Made by a program: the position numbers and the translations under genes
Assembly (NCBI GenBank): GCA_902789835.1
Contig: CADAPN010000064.1
Location: 1 to 13,357 of the forward strand
DNA length: 13,357 nucleotides
From: Oscillospiraceae bacterium
GTDB lineage: Bacteria; Bacillota_A; Clostridia; Oscillospirales; Oscillospiraceae
Direction: 5' to 3'
The notes under the pieces: generated by a model
Told to the model about the DNA's origin: nothing
What the model saw: only the letters and a program-made list of their open reading frames with translations
The model's database searches: none
Shown: positions 7,810-13,357 of the stretch, piece after piece
How positions within the stretch are numbered: the stretch's first letter is position 1
How the letters are laid out: each line of letters opens with the position of its first letter

Positions 7810-8715
7810 TTATCCTTTGACTGCGCCGGCCATGATGCCGTTGTCAAAGTATTTCTGGAAGAAGGGATACATGATCATCAGGGGAAGGCTGGAGATGATG
7901 ATAGTCGCGTACTTCAGAAGCTCTGCCAGCTGGGCGCGGGCGGCGGTGCTCTGCATGTCGGAGACCATGCCGGGTTCGGGCTGGCTCTGGATCAGGATGG
8001 AGCGAAGCACCAGCTGCAGGGGCTGCTTGGAGGCGCTGTTGAGGTAGATCATGGCATCAAAATAGCTGTTCCACATGCCGACGAACTGCCACATGGCAAT
8101 GGTGGCGATGATGGGTGTGCAGACCGGCAGCAGGATTTTGAAGAAGTAGACCATCTCGGTGGCGCCGTCGATCTCCGCCGCCTCCTGCAGATCCTTCGGG
8201 ATGCCCATGTAGTAGGTGCGGGCGATGATCATGTTCCAGACGCTGAACGCGCCGGGCAGCAGGATCGCCCAGATGGTATCCAGCATGCCGAGGTTGGAAA
8301 TCAGCAGGTAGGTGGGGATCAGGCCGCCGCCGAAGAACATGGTGATCACAAAAATAACATTGAAAAATTCTCTGCCCTTGAAATCGGTGCGGGACATGGG
8401 ATAGGCAGCCAGCAGCGTGACCACGACGGAGATGACCGTAAACAGCACCGAATAGATCAGCGCGTTGCGGAAGCCCACCCAGATCTGGCTGTTGCTCAAA
8501 ACACGCTCGTAGGCAGTCAGTGTCCATTTGCTGAAATCAAAGGTCAGGCCGCTGTTCTGCAGGGTGATGGGGTCGATAAAGGAAGCAAGGATGATGTAGA
8601 CGACCGGCAGAATGATGGCCAGGATAAAGAGGCCCAGGATCACATAGCCGATGATCAGAATCGTCTTGTCTCCTGTCGGGAGCTTGGCAAATTCACTCTT
8701 TTTCTTCGTTTTCAT
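7810..8715 (-). CDS. Carbohydrate ABC transporter permease, LplC/YtcP type
   Basis: This 301-aa integral membrane protein has about six membrane segments: ILIIGYVILGLFILAIILPVVYIILASF (19-46), the stretch after FRNALIYSVLFTVISVVVTLLAAYP, VIFVITMFFGGGLIPTYLL, a segment ending at VWNMIIARTYYMG, IIATIAMWQFVGMW, and a C-terminal one (IIISSLPLMIMYPFFQKYF). The EAA loop that contacts the ATPase reads IPKDLQEAAEIDGATEMVYF. The C-terminus KYFDNGIMAGAVKG is characteristic of the YtcP/LplC subfamily. It would form the import channel together with the LplB-type partner encoded 16 bases upstream. GGGAGGAGG precedes the start. Confidence 0.93.
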   Translation of the reverse strand: MKTKKKSEFAKLPTGDKTILIIGYVILGLFILAIILPVVYIILASFIDPITLQNSGLTFDFSKWTLTAYERVLSNSQIWVGFRNALIYSVLFTVISVVVTLLAAYPMSRTDFKGREFFNVIFVITMFFGGGLIPTYLLISNLGMLDTIWAILLPGAFSVWNMIIARTYYMGIPKDLQEAAEIDGATEMVYFFKILLPVCTPIIATIAMWQFVGMWNSYFDAMIYLNSASKQPLQLVLRSILIQSQPEPGMVSDMQSTAARAQLAELLKYATIIISSLPLMIMYPFFQKYFDNGIMAGAVKG

Positions 8716-8731
8716 GTTTCTGCCTCCTCCC

Positions 8732-9676
8732 TTAAATACCCTTGCCTTCGTTCATCTTCTTGACGAGGGCGTTCATGGAGATCAGAAGAATGACGTTGAT
8801 GACCGTGTTGAAAAGGCCGACGGCAGTGGAAAAGCCGTAGTCGCCGTCCAGAAGGCCCTTCTTGTACACATAGGTGGAGATGATTTCCGAAGTGTTGAGG
8901 TTCAGGTCGGTCTGGAGAGCGTAAGCTTTTTCAAAACCGACAGACATGATGTTGCCCACGGACATGATGAACTGAATGAGAACCGTGTCCTTGATGGCAG
9001 GCCACTCGACGGCCTTGATCTGCTGGATAATGTTGGCTCCGTCGATAACCGCAGCTTCCTTCAGCTCTTTGCTTGCGTTGGAGAGCGCGGCCGTGTAGAT
9101 GATGGAAGCCCAGCCGGCTCCCTGCCAGATGCCTGACGCAATGTAAATCGTGCGGAAGGCCGAAGGCATGGTCATGAAATTCGTGCTGGTGCCGAGCAGG
9201 GAATTGACAAGTCCCGTCGGGGACAGCAGGATGCGGACAATACCGCAGAGCACGATGACCGAAATGAAGTTCGGCATGTACAGGACAAGCTGGATCTTCT
9301 GTTTGGTCTTTGTGCTCAGGATGCGGTTGAGCAGGAAGGCCAGCAGGATCGGAGCCGGGAAGCCCCAGAGCAGGCCATACACGCTCAGTTTGAGGGTGTT
9401 CATCAGATACCGCAGGAAGTCAGGCGAGGACAGGAAACGCTGGAAATGCTCAAAACCGACCCATTCGCTGCCAAAAATGCCGCGGATGGGGTTGTATTCC
9501 GTGAAGGCGATCGCGATGCCGCCCATGGGGATATAGCGGAAAATGATCGTCAACAGGAATGCGGGCAGCATGAAAATCATGTAGAGCTGCCAGTGCTGCC
9601 GGATATACACAATGGTGTTGTGCATTTTGGAACTGCCGCCGCCTCCTGCCGCGGCGCGTTCCGGGACTTTCTTCAT
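8732..9676 (-). CDS. Carbohydrate ABC transporter permease, LplB type
   Basis: With the start at ATG 9676 the protein has 314 residues. That start has a near-ideal GGAGGAGG 5 bases upstream, whereas an upstream in-frame ATG at 9739 has none and lies in the leader. After a short Gly-rich N-terminus come about six membrane segments, beginning WQLYMIFMLPAFLLTIIFRYIP. The EAA loop reads SKELKEAAVIDGANIIQQIKAVEWP, and the C-terminal segment AVGLFNTVINVILLISMNALVKK is typical of LplB/YteP proteins. It is the first gene of the operon, read from the promoter at about 9763-9791. It pairs with the LplC-type permease. Confidence 0.93.
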   Translation of the reverse strand: MKKVPERAAAGGGGSSKMHNTIVYIRQHWQLYMIFMLPAFLLTIIFRYIPMGGIAIAFTEYNPIRGIFGSEWVGFEHFQRFLSSPDFLRYLMNTLKLSVYGLLWGFPAPILLAFLLNRILSTKTKQKIQLVLYMPNFISVIVLCGIVRILLSPTGLVNSLLGTSTNFMTMPSAFRTIYIASGIWQGAGWASIIYTAALSNASKELKEAAVIDGANIIQQIKAVEWPAIKDTVLIQFIMSVGNIMSVGFEKAYALQTDLNLNTSEIISTYVYKKGLLDGDYGFSTAVGLFNTVINVILLISMNALVKKMNEGKGI

Positions 9677-9720
9677 TATACCTCCTCCATTTCGCTTTTG
9701 AGATTTCCTGTCAGATTTGC

Positions 9721-9919
9721 AAAGTGTGCATTTGCACAATCCCAGCAGGCGATTTCATATTGAGTGTACCATTGGGGTGTACCTGTGTCAACCGTAATTT
9801 TACATTTGCACGATATGCATAGTTTCCAAATGCACATTTTGTGGAAACCTTCCAAGCCGCGTGCGCTTGCTCTGTTTACATATGCACACCCGATGCGTTC
9901 TTTCATTTGACATATGTGC
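9721..9919. promoter_or_regulatory. Five related operator-like sites in the divergent control region
   Basis: The sites are: TGTGCA-TT-TGCACA, an inverted repeat (9725-9738); TTTACATTTGCAC (9799-9811); the minus-strand copy AAAATGTGCATTTGGA (9825-9840), which matches 14 of 16 bases around site one; TTTACATATGCAC (9875-9887), 12 of 13 identical to site two; and GACATATGTGC (9909-9919) with a central ACATATGT palindrome. They bracket both promoters: site one is just downstream of the minus transcript start, site two abuts its -35, and site five overlaps the -35 of the regulator gene. The likely binder is the LacI-family protein encoded next door, repressing the operon and itself. The binder is inferred. 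Confidence 0.65.
9763..9791 (-). promoter_or_regulatory. Sigma-A promoter of the transporter/GH32 operon
   Basis: On the minus strand a consensus TTGACA (plus 9786-9791) is separated by exactly 17 bases from TACACT (plus 9763-9768). Transcription would start near 9755 and leave a leader of about 80 bases before the LplB-type gene, containing operator-like site one. Confidence 0.7.
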
Positions 9920-9936
9920 GGCATCTATGATAAGAT
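9907..9936 (+). promoter_or_regulatory. Sigma-A promoter of the LacI-type regulator operon
   Basis: A consensus TTGACA (9907-9912) is followed after 18 bases by TAAGAT (9931-9936), or after 17 by ATAAGA. Transcription would start near 9943, with the ribosome site AGGAG at 9956-9960. The -35 overlaps an ACATATGT palindrome, which fits autoregulation. Confidence 0.65.
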
Positions 9937-9967
9937 GCATACCAAGAAAAACATCAGGAGACAGATG

Positions 9968-11008
9968 ATGAGTAAAGTCACGATTCAAGATATAGCAGAT
10001 GCCCTGGGCGTGTCGCGCAACACGGTATCTAAGGCTATCAATAATGCCGACGGTCTTGCCGACGCTACGAGAGAAAAAATCCTGCAAAAAGCGGTTGAGA
10101 TGGGCTACAAGCAGTTTTCCTATGTCCGGGCCGTGGCTGCTGTTGCCGGAGAAGAGGAAATCGCGCGTCCTTCTCCCGGATTTCAGGGAGAAATTGCGCT
10201 GCTGACCACCATGTTTCTCGGGCAGTCCCATTTTGCCTCCCTGATGCTGGACAAATTCCAGAGGGAGATTTCCCAGCTCGGTTACACGCTCAACACCCAT
10301 CGAGTCACGCCGGAGGATCTGAAAAGCGGAACGCTGCCCATCACCTTTGTGCCTGAACGCACAAGCGCGATCATGTGCATTGAGATGTTTGACTTTGCTT
10401 ATGATGAAATGATCTGTTCTCTCGGCCTTCCGGTGCTGTTCGTGGACGGACCCGTCAGGCTCTGCGGGCGCACGCTGAACGCCGATCAGCTCTATATGGA
10501 CAACACCGCGGGCGTCATCCGCTTTGTGTACGACATGCTCGATCGCGGATATAAAAGGCTGGGCTTCATCGGAGACTATGAGCACTGTCAGTCCTTCTTT
10601 GAGCGCTATGCCGCCTTCCGCGGGGCCATGCTGATGGCCGGGGTCGAGGTGGAGGAGCGCTTTGTGATTAAGGCAAACGAGCCGTGGGACATGCAGGCGC
10701 CGCTTTCCGCGCTCACAGAGATGCCGGATGCTTTCCTCTGCGCCAATGATTTTGTCGCGCTGGTGGCCATGCAGCTGTTGTCTGAGCGCGGCTTCTTGGT
10801 GCCCGGCGACGTGATGCTCTGCGGCTTTGACGATTCGGCCGAGTCCCGCGCCAGCAAGCCCACGCTCACCACCATCCACATCCACACGCAGGCGATGGCC
10901 TTTTCTGCTGTTCAGCTGCTTATGACCCGCATTAAGGAGCCGGGGCTTGACTACCGCATTGTCCATACCCAGACCGATCTGATCTACCGGGACTCCACAG
11001 CCCGGTGA
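9968..11008 (+). CDS. LacI-family transcriptional regulator
   Basis: The 346-aa protein begins MSKVTIQDIADALGVSRNTVSKAIN, a classic LacI helix-turn-helix and hinge (residues 1-55), followed by LADATREKILQKAVEMGYKQ. A periplasmic-binding-protein-like effector domain follows, seen in GYKRLGFIGDYEH, DAFLCANDFVALVAMQLL, CGFDDSAESRASKPTLTTI and the dimer-region end HTQTDLIYRDST. ATG 9968 is preferred because AGGAG is 7 bases upstream; ATG 9965 is only 4 away, and ATG 9914 lies upstream of the likely -10 box. It is divergent from the transporter/GH32 operon, so the expected effector is a fructoside or a derivative and the expected targets are the five sites in 9721-9919. It probably shares an mRNA with the next two genes. 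Confidence 0.92.
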   Translation: MSKVTIQDIADALGVSRNTVSKAINNADGLADATREKILQKAVEMGYKQFSYVRAVAAVAGEEEIARPSPGFQGEIALLTTMFLGQSHFASLMLDKFQREISQLGYTLNTHRVTPEDLKSGTLPITFVPERTSAIMCIEMFDFAYDEMICSLGLPVLFVDGPVRLCGRTLNADQLYMDNTAGVIRFVYDMLDRGYKRLGFIGDYEHCQSFFERYAAFRGAMLMAGVEVEERFVIKANEPWDMQAPLSALTEMPDAFLCANDFVALVAMQLLSERGFLVPGDVMLCGFDDSAESRASKPTLTTIHIHTQAMAFSAVQLLMTRIKEPGLDYRIVHTQTDLIYRDSTAR

Positions 11009-11023
11009 AACGAGGCGAGACGA

Positions 11024-11665
11024 TTGAAATTCTTCTCTTATGACAGTAAGTTTACCCAGCTTATGCTGAAGCTCTGCTATGCCTGCTATCTGAATCTGCT
11101 GTGGTTTGTCTGCTCCCTGCCGATTGTGACCATCGGCGCATCCACAACCGCGCTCTATTACGTCTGCTTTAAGATCGTGCGGGATGAGGAGCATCATGTG
11201 GGGAGGCTTTTCTTCCGTGCCTTCCGTGAAAACTTCAGGCAGGCGACGCAGCTTTGGCTCATCATGCTGGGGATGGGCATTTTTCTCGGCGCCGATATGT
11301 ACATTGTCTGGCATTTGCGGGCAAGCGCCGTCGGGGCTGCTGCCGTACTCTGGACGCTGCTGCTCGCGTTCCTTATTGCCGTGTCGGTGATGTATGTGAT
11401 CGTACTGACCTATCTGTTTCCGCTGCTGGCAAGCGTTGAAAACACCAACCGCGCCATGCTGAAAAATTCCTTCCTGATCGGCACCCACTATCTCTTCGCC
11501 ACGATTTTGGTGTTTGCCGTCCACTTTGCGATGTTCTTCCTCGTAGTGCGCGTTTTCACGCCCCTGATCGTTTTCGGCGAGGGCCTTTGCGCATTGATCA
11601 GCGCGTGGCTCATGAACAATATCATGATCTCCGTCTCCGGGGAACCGGACGAGGACGAAGCATGA
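11024..11665 (+). CDS. DUF624 / YesL-type membrane protein
   Basis: The 213-aa protein begins with TTG at 11024 (GAGG about 8 bases upstream) and reads LKFFSYDSKFTQLMLKLCYAC. It carries the family block LPIVTIGASTTALYYVCFKI (residues about 32-51). Hydrophobic segments lie at about 15-36, 75-97, 100-135 and two between 150 and 200, so it is a polytopic membrane protein with an acidic tail (EPDEDEA). YesL proteins are very often encoded beside LplB/LplC-type sugar transporters and their regulators, but their role is not established. It begins 15 bases after the regulator stop and overlaps the next gene by 4 bases (ATGA at 11662-11665), so all three are likely co-transcribed and the last two are translationally coupled. 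Confidence 0.88.
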   Translation: MKFFSYDSKFTQLMLKLCYACYLNLLWFVCSLPIVTIGASTTALYYVCFKIVRDEEHHVGRLFFRAFRENFRQATQLWLIMLGMGIFLGADMYIVWHLRASAVGAAAVLWTLLLAFLIAVSVMYVIVLTYLFPLLASVENTNRAMLKNSFLIGTHYLFATILVFAVHFAMFFLVVRVFTPLIVFGEGLCALISAWLMNNIMISVSGEPDEDEA

Positions 11666-12378
11666 AGCTCACGAAACAACAAAAAGCCGCCCATCGGGCG
11701 GCTTTTCGGGCAATGAGCCCGGGTGAAAAGCTGGAATATATCTGGGAATATTATAAGTGGCCGATCCTGTTGACGATGCTTGTCCTTGGGATTCTTATCT
11801 GGGCAGCGCAAAGAGAGCTCACGAAAAAAGAACCGGTGCTTTATCTGGCACTGGTGAACGTCACCGTCGGCGAGGATCTGGAGCAGGCGCTGACGACGGG
11901 CTATCTGACCGCCTCCGACAAGAATCCGAGACGGCAGGAGGTCTATGTCTACCGCGACCTGTATCTGTCCGACGACGCCGATGTACTCAACCATGAGTAC
12001 GCCTATGCCTCCCGTACCAAGGTGATGGGCGCCGTACAGACACAGAAGCTGGATGTGGTACTGATGAACCGGGAAGCGTATGACCTTTTATCGGCGCAGG
12101 GTTATCTGCTGCCGTTTGACGATGCGGCGCTGCCGCCCCTTTTTGTGTCGAACGAGGTCGTCGTTTCGGACAACGCGATCGAGTGGCAGTTAAACGAAGC
12201 GGCCACACACGAGCGCGTCACCGAAACCGTACAGAACGCACTTGCGATGTCCGATTGTCCGCTGTTTCAGGCGGCCGGTTTTGAAGGGAACGTGTACGCG
12301 GGCGTCATAGCCAACAGTCCCAGACCAGCGGAAGCGCTGCGATATCTGCAGTATCTCTCATCGGATGTCAGGCCTTGA
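11662..12378 (+). CDS. One-pass membrane protein of unknown function
   Basis: The 238-aa protein starts at the ATG that overlaps the YesL stop; an earlier in-frame ATG at 11587 lies well inside the YesL gene and is unlikely. The N-terminus is basic (MKLTKQQKAAHRAAF), followed by SPGEKLEYIWEYYKWP, one membrane helix (ILLTMLVLGILIWAA, residues about 34-48), and a soluble domain of about 190 residues that should lie outside the cell. I recognise this as a type often seen after YesL genes in gut Clostridia, but know of no assigned function. The outer domain shows alternating strand/helix character, with DVVLMNREAYDLL and YLQYLSSDV near its end, loosely recalling a binding-protein lobe; that is only an impression. 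A terminator-like hairpin lies within its first codons. Confidence 0.82.
   Translation: MKLTKQQKAAHRAAFRAMSPGEKLEYIWEYYKWPILLTMLVLGILIWAAQRELTKKEPVLYLALVNVTVGEDLEQALTTGYLTASDKNPRRQEVYVYRDLYLSDDADVLNHEYAYASRTKVMGAVQTQKLDVVLMNREAYDLLSAQGYLLPFDDAALPPLFVSNEVVVSDNAIEWQLNEAATHERVTETVQNALAMSDCPLFQAAGFEGNVYAGVIANSPRPAEALRYLQYLSSDVRP
11682..11706 (+). terminator. Terminator-like hairpin inside the 5' end of the 238-aa gene
   Basis: AAAAGCCGCCC (11682-11692), the loop ATC, and GGGCGGCTTTT (11696-11706) form a perfect 11-base inverted repeat with a GC-rich core and an A/U flank. This is the textbook shape of an intrinsic terminator, although the U run is only four. It covers codons 7-15 of the gene. 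Ribosomes arriving by coupling from YesL would keep it open, so it could act as a translation-sensitive attenuator. Confidence 0.5.
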
Positions 12379-12387
12379 ATCCTCTAC

Positions 12388-12411
12388 TGAATAGACAGCG
12401 GTATCTATTCA
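12388..12411 (+). terminator. Hairpin after the last gene of the regulator operon
   Basis: Perfect 8-base arms TGAATAGA (12388-12395) and TCTATTCA (12404-12411) surround an 8-base loop, 9 bases after the stop codon. The stem is AT-rich and no U tract follows, so its role as an end of transcript is uncertain. Confidence 0.35.
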
Positions 12412-12529
12412 TGATGTTCTATATGGGGGATGGTGCCAGACTGATTTCATTGCGGTTTCTATAGTGACAGCATTGAAATCCGGCCAATTTCATGCTATAG
12501 TACCCTCCGTGTCCCATGCAATGGCACAC

Positions 12530-12558
12530 TTGATATTTCCTTATGCGTGAATTATAGT
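12530..12558 (+). promoter_or_regulatory. Promoter-like pair in the gene-free region
   Basis: TTGATA (12530-12535), a 17-base spacer and TATAGT (12553-12558) give a good sigma-A match on the plus strand. Transcription would begin near 12565 and run into the hairpin at 12613-12633, yet no gene with a ribosome site follows for 400 bases. A small RNA or a remnant promoter are both possible. Confidence 0.4.
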
Positions 12559-12590
12559 AAAGATCAGAAGCATGTAGGCTTCATTCCTGC

Positions 12591-12608
12591 GGCAACATAT
12601 TGGCAACA
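12591..12608 (+). repeat. Direct repeat pair GGCAACA, period 11
   Basis: GGCAACA occurs at 12591-12597 and again at 12602-12608. The spacing is about one helical turn, as in recombinase arm sites, but the unit is short. Confidence 0.4.
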
Positions 12609-12633
12609 AAAAATCGGATAGCCCATATCCGAT
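12608..12633 (-). terminator. Intrinsic terminator for minus-strand transcription
   Basis: On the minus strand ATCGGATA, loop TGGGC, TATCCGAT is followed at once by a run of five further Ts. This is a canonical terminator, but no minus-strand gene is evident to its right, so it may be the tail of a lost gene or of a small RNA. Confidence 0.5.
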
Positions 12634-12764
12634 GGAGAATACAGATAATCAGAACACTGTGAACCACATCGTCCTTACAAAACTGTTTAAGTCAAGCTTT
12701 GCAGGAGCGAGTGGGAGTAAATCAAGGTTTGACTTTGATTGGTTCGCATTCCGTCAAAACACTT

Positions 12765-12800
12765 GAAACAGCAGGCATTCTACGGAGTGCCTGCTGTTTC
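12765..12800. repeat. Perfect 13-base inverted repeat
   Basis: GAAACAGCAGGCA (12765-12777) and TGCCTGCTGTTTC (12788-12800) pair perfectly around a 10-base loop. On the plus strand the second arm ends in TTTC, so it could be a terminator; its place beside the AATGACAGCA direct repeats also fits an element end or attachment region. Confidence 0.6.
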
Positions 12801-12811
12801 CTATGATTTGC

Positions 12812-12832
12812 AATGACAGCAGAATGACAGCA
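12812..12832 (+). repeat. Direct repeat pair AATGACAGCA, period 11
   Basis: Ten-base copies AATGACAGCA lie at 12812-12821 and 12823-12832, one base apart. Their period matches that of the GGCAACA pair about 220 bases to the left. Confidence 0.55.
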
Positions 12833-12844
12833 AAGATGAACATG

Positions 12845-12869
12845 CGCGGCGGGGAGTGATCCCGCCGCG
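12845..12869 (+). terminator. GC-rich hairpin upstream of the DUF6291-like gene
   Basis: Perfect arms CGCGGCGGG (12845-12853) and CCCGCCGCG (12861-12869) with a 7-base loop are followed by GCGCTTTCTG. It ends 30 bases before the -35 box of the next gene and could insulate it from upstream transcription. Confidence 0.45.
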
Positions 12870-12899
12870 GCGCTTTCTGAAAAAAGAGTGAGCTCCTTC

Positions 12900-12929
12900 T
12901 TGACTTCTCCTATGTTTTTAAGATACAAT
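12900..12929 (+). promoter_or_regulatory. Promoter of the DUF6291-like gene
   Basis: TTGACT (12900-12905) and TACAAT (12924-12929) are spaced 18 bases apart. Transcription would start near 12936, just before the ribosome site AGGAG at 12951-12955. Confidence 0.65.
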
Positions 12930-12962
12930 GACTGTAACTCAAAACGGACGAGGAGCAGGCCG

Positions 12963-13357
12963 ATGAAACAACCGGGATTCATGATCTACGCCGAGGACTG
13001 GGCGTGCTATACCGAGGACTACAGCGACGAGGAGCTGGGCCGTATGCTGCGGGCCCTGCTCGGCTATTTCGATGCGCAGGAGCAGCCGACGTTTGACGAC
13101 AGGGGCATGCGGCAGTTTTTCAAGCTGGCGTCAAAGAGCATCGACCTGGACCGAATGCGCTACGAGAAAAAATGCCGCCTGAACGCCTATATCCGTTATA
13201 AGGGCCTCTGCAAACAGGAACGCAAAAAGCCCCTGTCCTTTGAGGAGTGGGAAGCAGCTGTTGAAAGCAGACGCCAAAACGCGTCGGACGTCACCGACGG
13301 TCACCAGACGTCACCAGACGTCACCGACGGTCACCAGACGTCACCGGCGGTCACCGA
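12963..13357 (+). CDS. DUF6291-like protein (phage/mobile-element replication type), N-terminal part
   Basis: The frame starts at ATG 12963 with AGGAG 7 bases upstream and stays open to the right edge, so 131 residues are visible. The N-terminus reads MKQPGFMIYAEDWACYTEDYSDEELGRMLRALLGYF, followed by FDDRGMRQFFKLASKSIDLD and a basic stretch (RMRYEKKCRLNAYIRYKG). This resembles the DUF6291 domain found in phage and integrative-element proteins next to DnaC-like helicase loaders; a replisome-organiser role is plausible but not shown. After the folded part (about residue 105) the chain becomes a low-complexity repeat, DVTDGHQTSP. It has its own promoter and follows a hairpin-rich gap, consistent with being the first gene of a separate, possibly mobile, unit. 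Confidence 0.75.
   Translation, partial: MKQPGFMIYAEDWACYTEDYSDEELGRMLRALLGYFDAQEQPTFDDRGMRQFFKLASKSIDLDRMRYEKKCRLNAYIRYKGLCKQERKKPLSFEEWEAAVESRRQNASDVTDGHQTSPDVTDGHQTSPAVT
13287..13357 (+). repeat. 10-base tandem repeat inside the DUF6291-like gene
   Basis: From 13291, copies starting TCACC recur every 10 bases (13291, 13301, 13311, 13321, 13331, 13341, 13351), with tails GACGG, AGACG, AGACG, GACGG, AGACG, GGCGG. Three copies make 30 bases, which encode the 10-residue unit DVTDGHQTSP. Two full units and the start of a third are visible, and the array continues beyond the window. Confidence 0.9.

Larger units (their letters stand above)
12379..12962. other. 584-base region without a convincing gene
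   Basis: It holds a promoter-like pair, two direct-repeat pairs, several hairpins and, at the right, the promoter of the next gene. Hairpins not listed elsewhere are GATTTCATTGC/GCATTGAAATC (12443-12480, one mismatch), a near-palindrome GTGTCCCAT-GCA-ATGGCACAC (12509-12529) and ATCAAGGT-TTG-ACTTTGAT (12721-12739, one wobble). Short open frames exist, such as a 44-aa frame at 12632-12766 and an ATG-less 58-codon one at 12445-12619, but neither has a ribosome site. I do not call genes. The composition looks like the junction or remains of a mobile element. Confidence 0.5.

Noticed and set aside
9677..9739. Longer start for the LplB-type permease (ATG 9739)
   Set aside because: It has no ribosome site and would place the GGAGGAGG motif inside the coding region; ATG 9676 is far better.
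9800..11524. 574-aa minus-strand frame opposite the regulator and YesL genes
   Set aside because: It is an antisense shadow with His/Gln-rich composition; the plus-strand proteins are recognised families with proper ribosome sites.
12740..12752. tRNA T-arm-like GGTTCGCATTCC
   Set aside because: No acceptor, anticodon or D arm can be assembled around it on either strand.
12632..12766. 44-aa plus-strand frame beginning MENTDNQ
   Set aside because: No ribosome site precedes it and its start lies inside the hairpin at 12613-12633; it may be a remnant.
12722..12982. 86-aa minus-strand frame
   Set aside because: It crosses the promoter and start of the DUF6291-like gene and consists largely of hairpin sequence, with no family resemblance.
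13291..13357. CRISPR-like regular repeat
   Set aside because: The unit is only 10 bases with no spacers and it stays in frame within a gene.

Overview
The window looks like chromosomal DNA of an anaerobic gut Firmicute of the class Clostridia (Oscillospiraceae/Ruminococcaceae-like). The reasons are fairly GC-rich coding sequence combined with strong AGGAGG-type ribosome sites, lipobox-type substrate-binding lipoproteins, an LplB/LplC-type sugar ABC transporter, a YesL (DUF624) membrane protein, and a cytoplasmic ParB-like/BMP protein paired with a metallophosphoesterase. This assignment rests on family resemblance only.

Layout. (1) 1-185, minus: the start of a lipoprotein that runs off the left edge. 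(2) 341-2871, minus: a metallophosphoesterase and a 642-aa ParB-like/BMP fusion, overlapping by 4 bases. (3) 2944-4103, minus: an MsmX/UgpC-type sugar-ABC ATPase broken by a small deletion and frameshift between the Q-loop and the LSGGQ signature. (4) 4104-4452: a non-coding stretch with five inverted repeats in its last 140 bases. (5) 4453-9676, minus: an apparent catabolic operon, read from the right as LplB-type permease, LplC-type permease, sugar-binding lipoprotein, and cytoplasmic GH32 beta-fructosidase. (6) 9677-9967: a divergent control region with two back-to-back sigma-A-like promoters and five related TGCAC-containing sites. (7) 9968-12378, plus: a LacI-family regulator, a DUF624/YesL protein, and a one-pass membrane protein of unknown function, tightly packed. 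(8) 12379-12962: about 580 bases without a convincing gene but with many hairpins, two pairs of direct repeats with 11-base period and two promoter-like sequences. (9) 12963-13357, plus: the start of a DUF6291-like (phage or mobile-element replication type) protein whose coding sequence enters a 10-base tandem repeat and runs off the right edge.

Function as inferred: the lipoprotein captures sucrose or a short fructo-oligosaccharide, the two permeases import it using a shared MsmX-type ATPase, and the GH32 enzyme cleaves it in the cytoplasm. The divergent LacI-type regulator probably represses both directions through the repeated sites. The neighbouring ATPase copy is damaged here, so if that is not an assembly error the importer must borrow an ATPase from elsewhere in the genome. 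The right end looks like the boundary of, or debris from, a mobile element.

The points most worth a second look are the 10-base helically phased repeats inside the replication-like gene, a perfect terminator-like hairpin inside the first codons of the 238-aa gene, the ParB-like/BMP fusion with its coupled phosphoesterase, the broken ATPase, and the palindrome cluster at 4279-4418.
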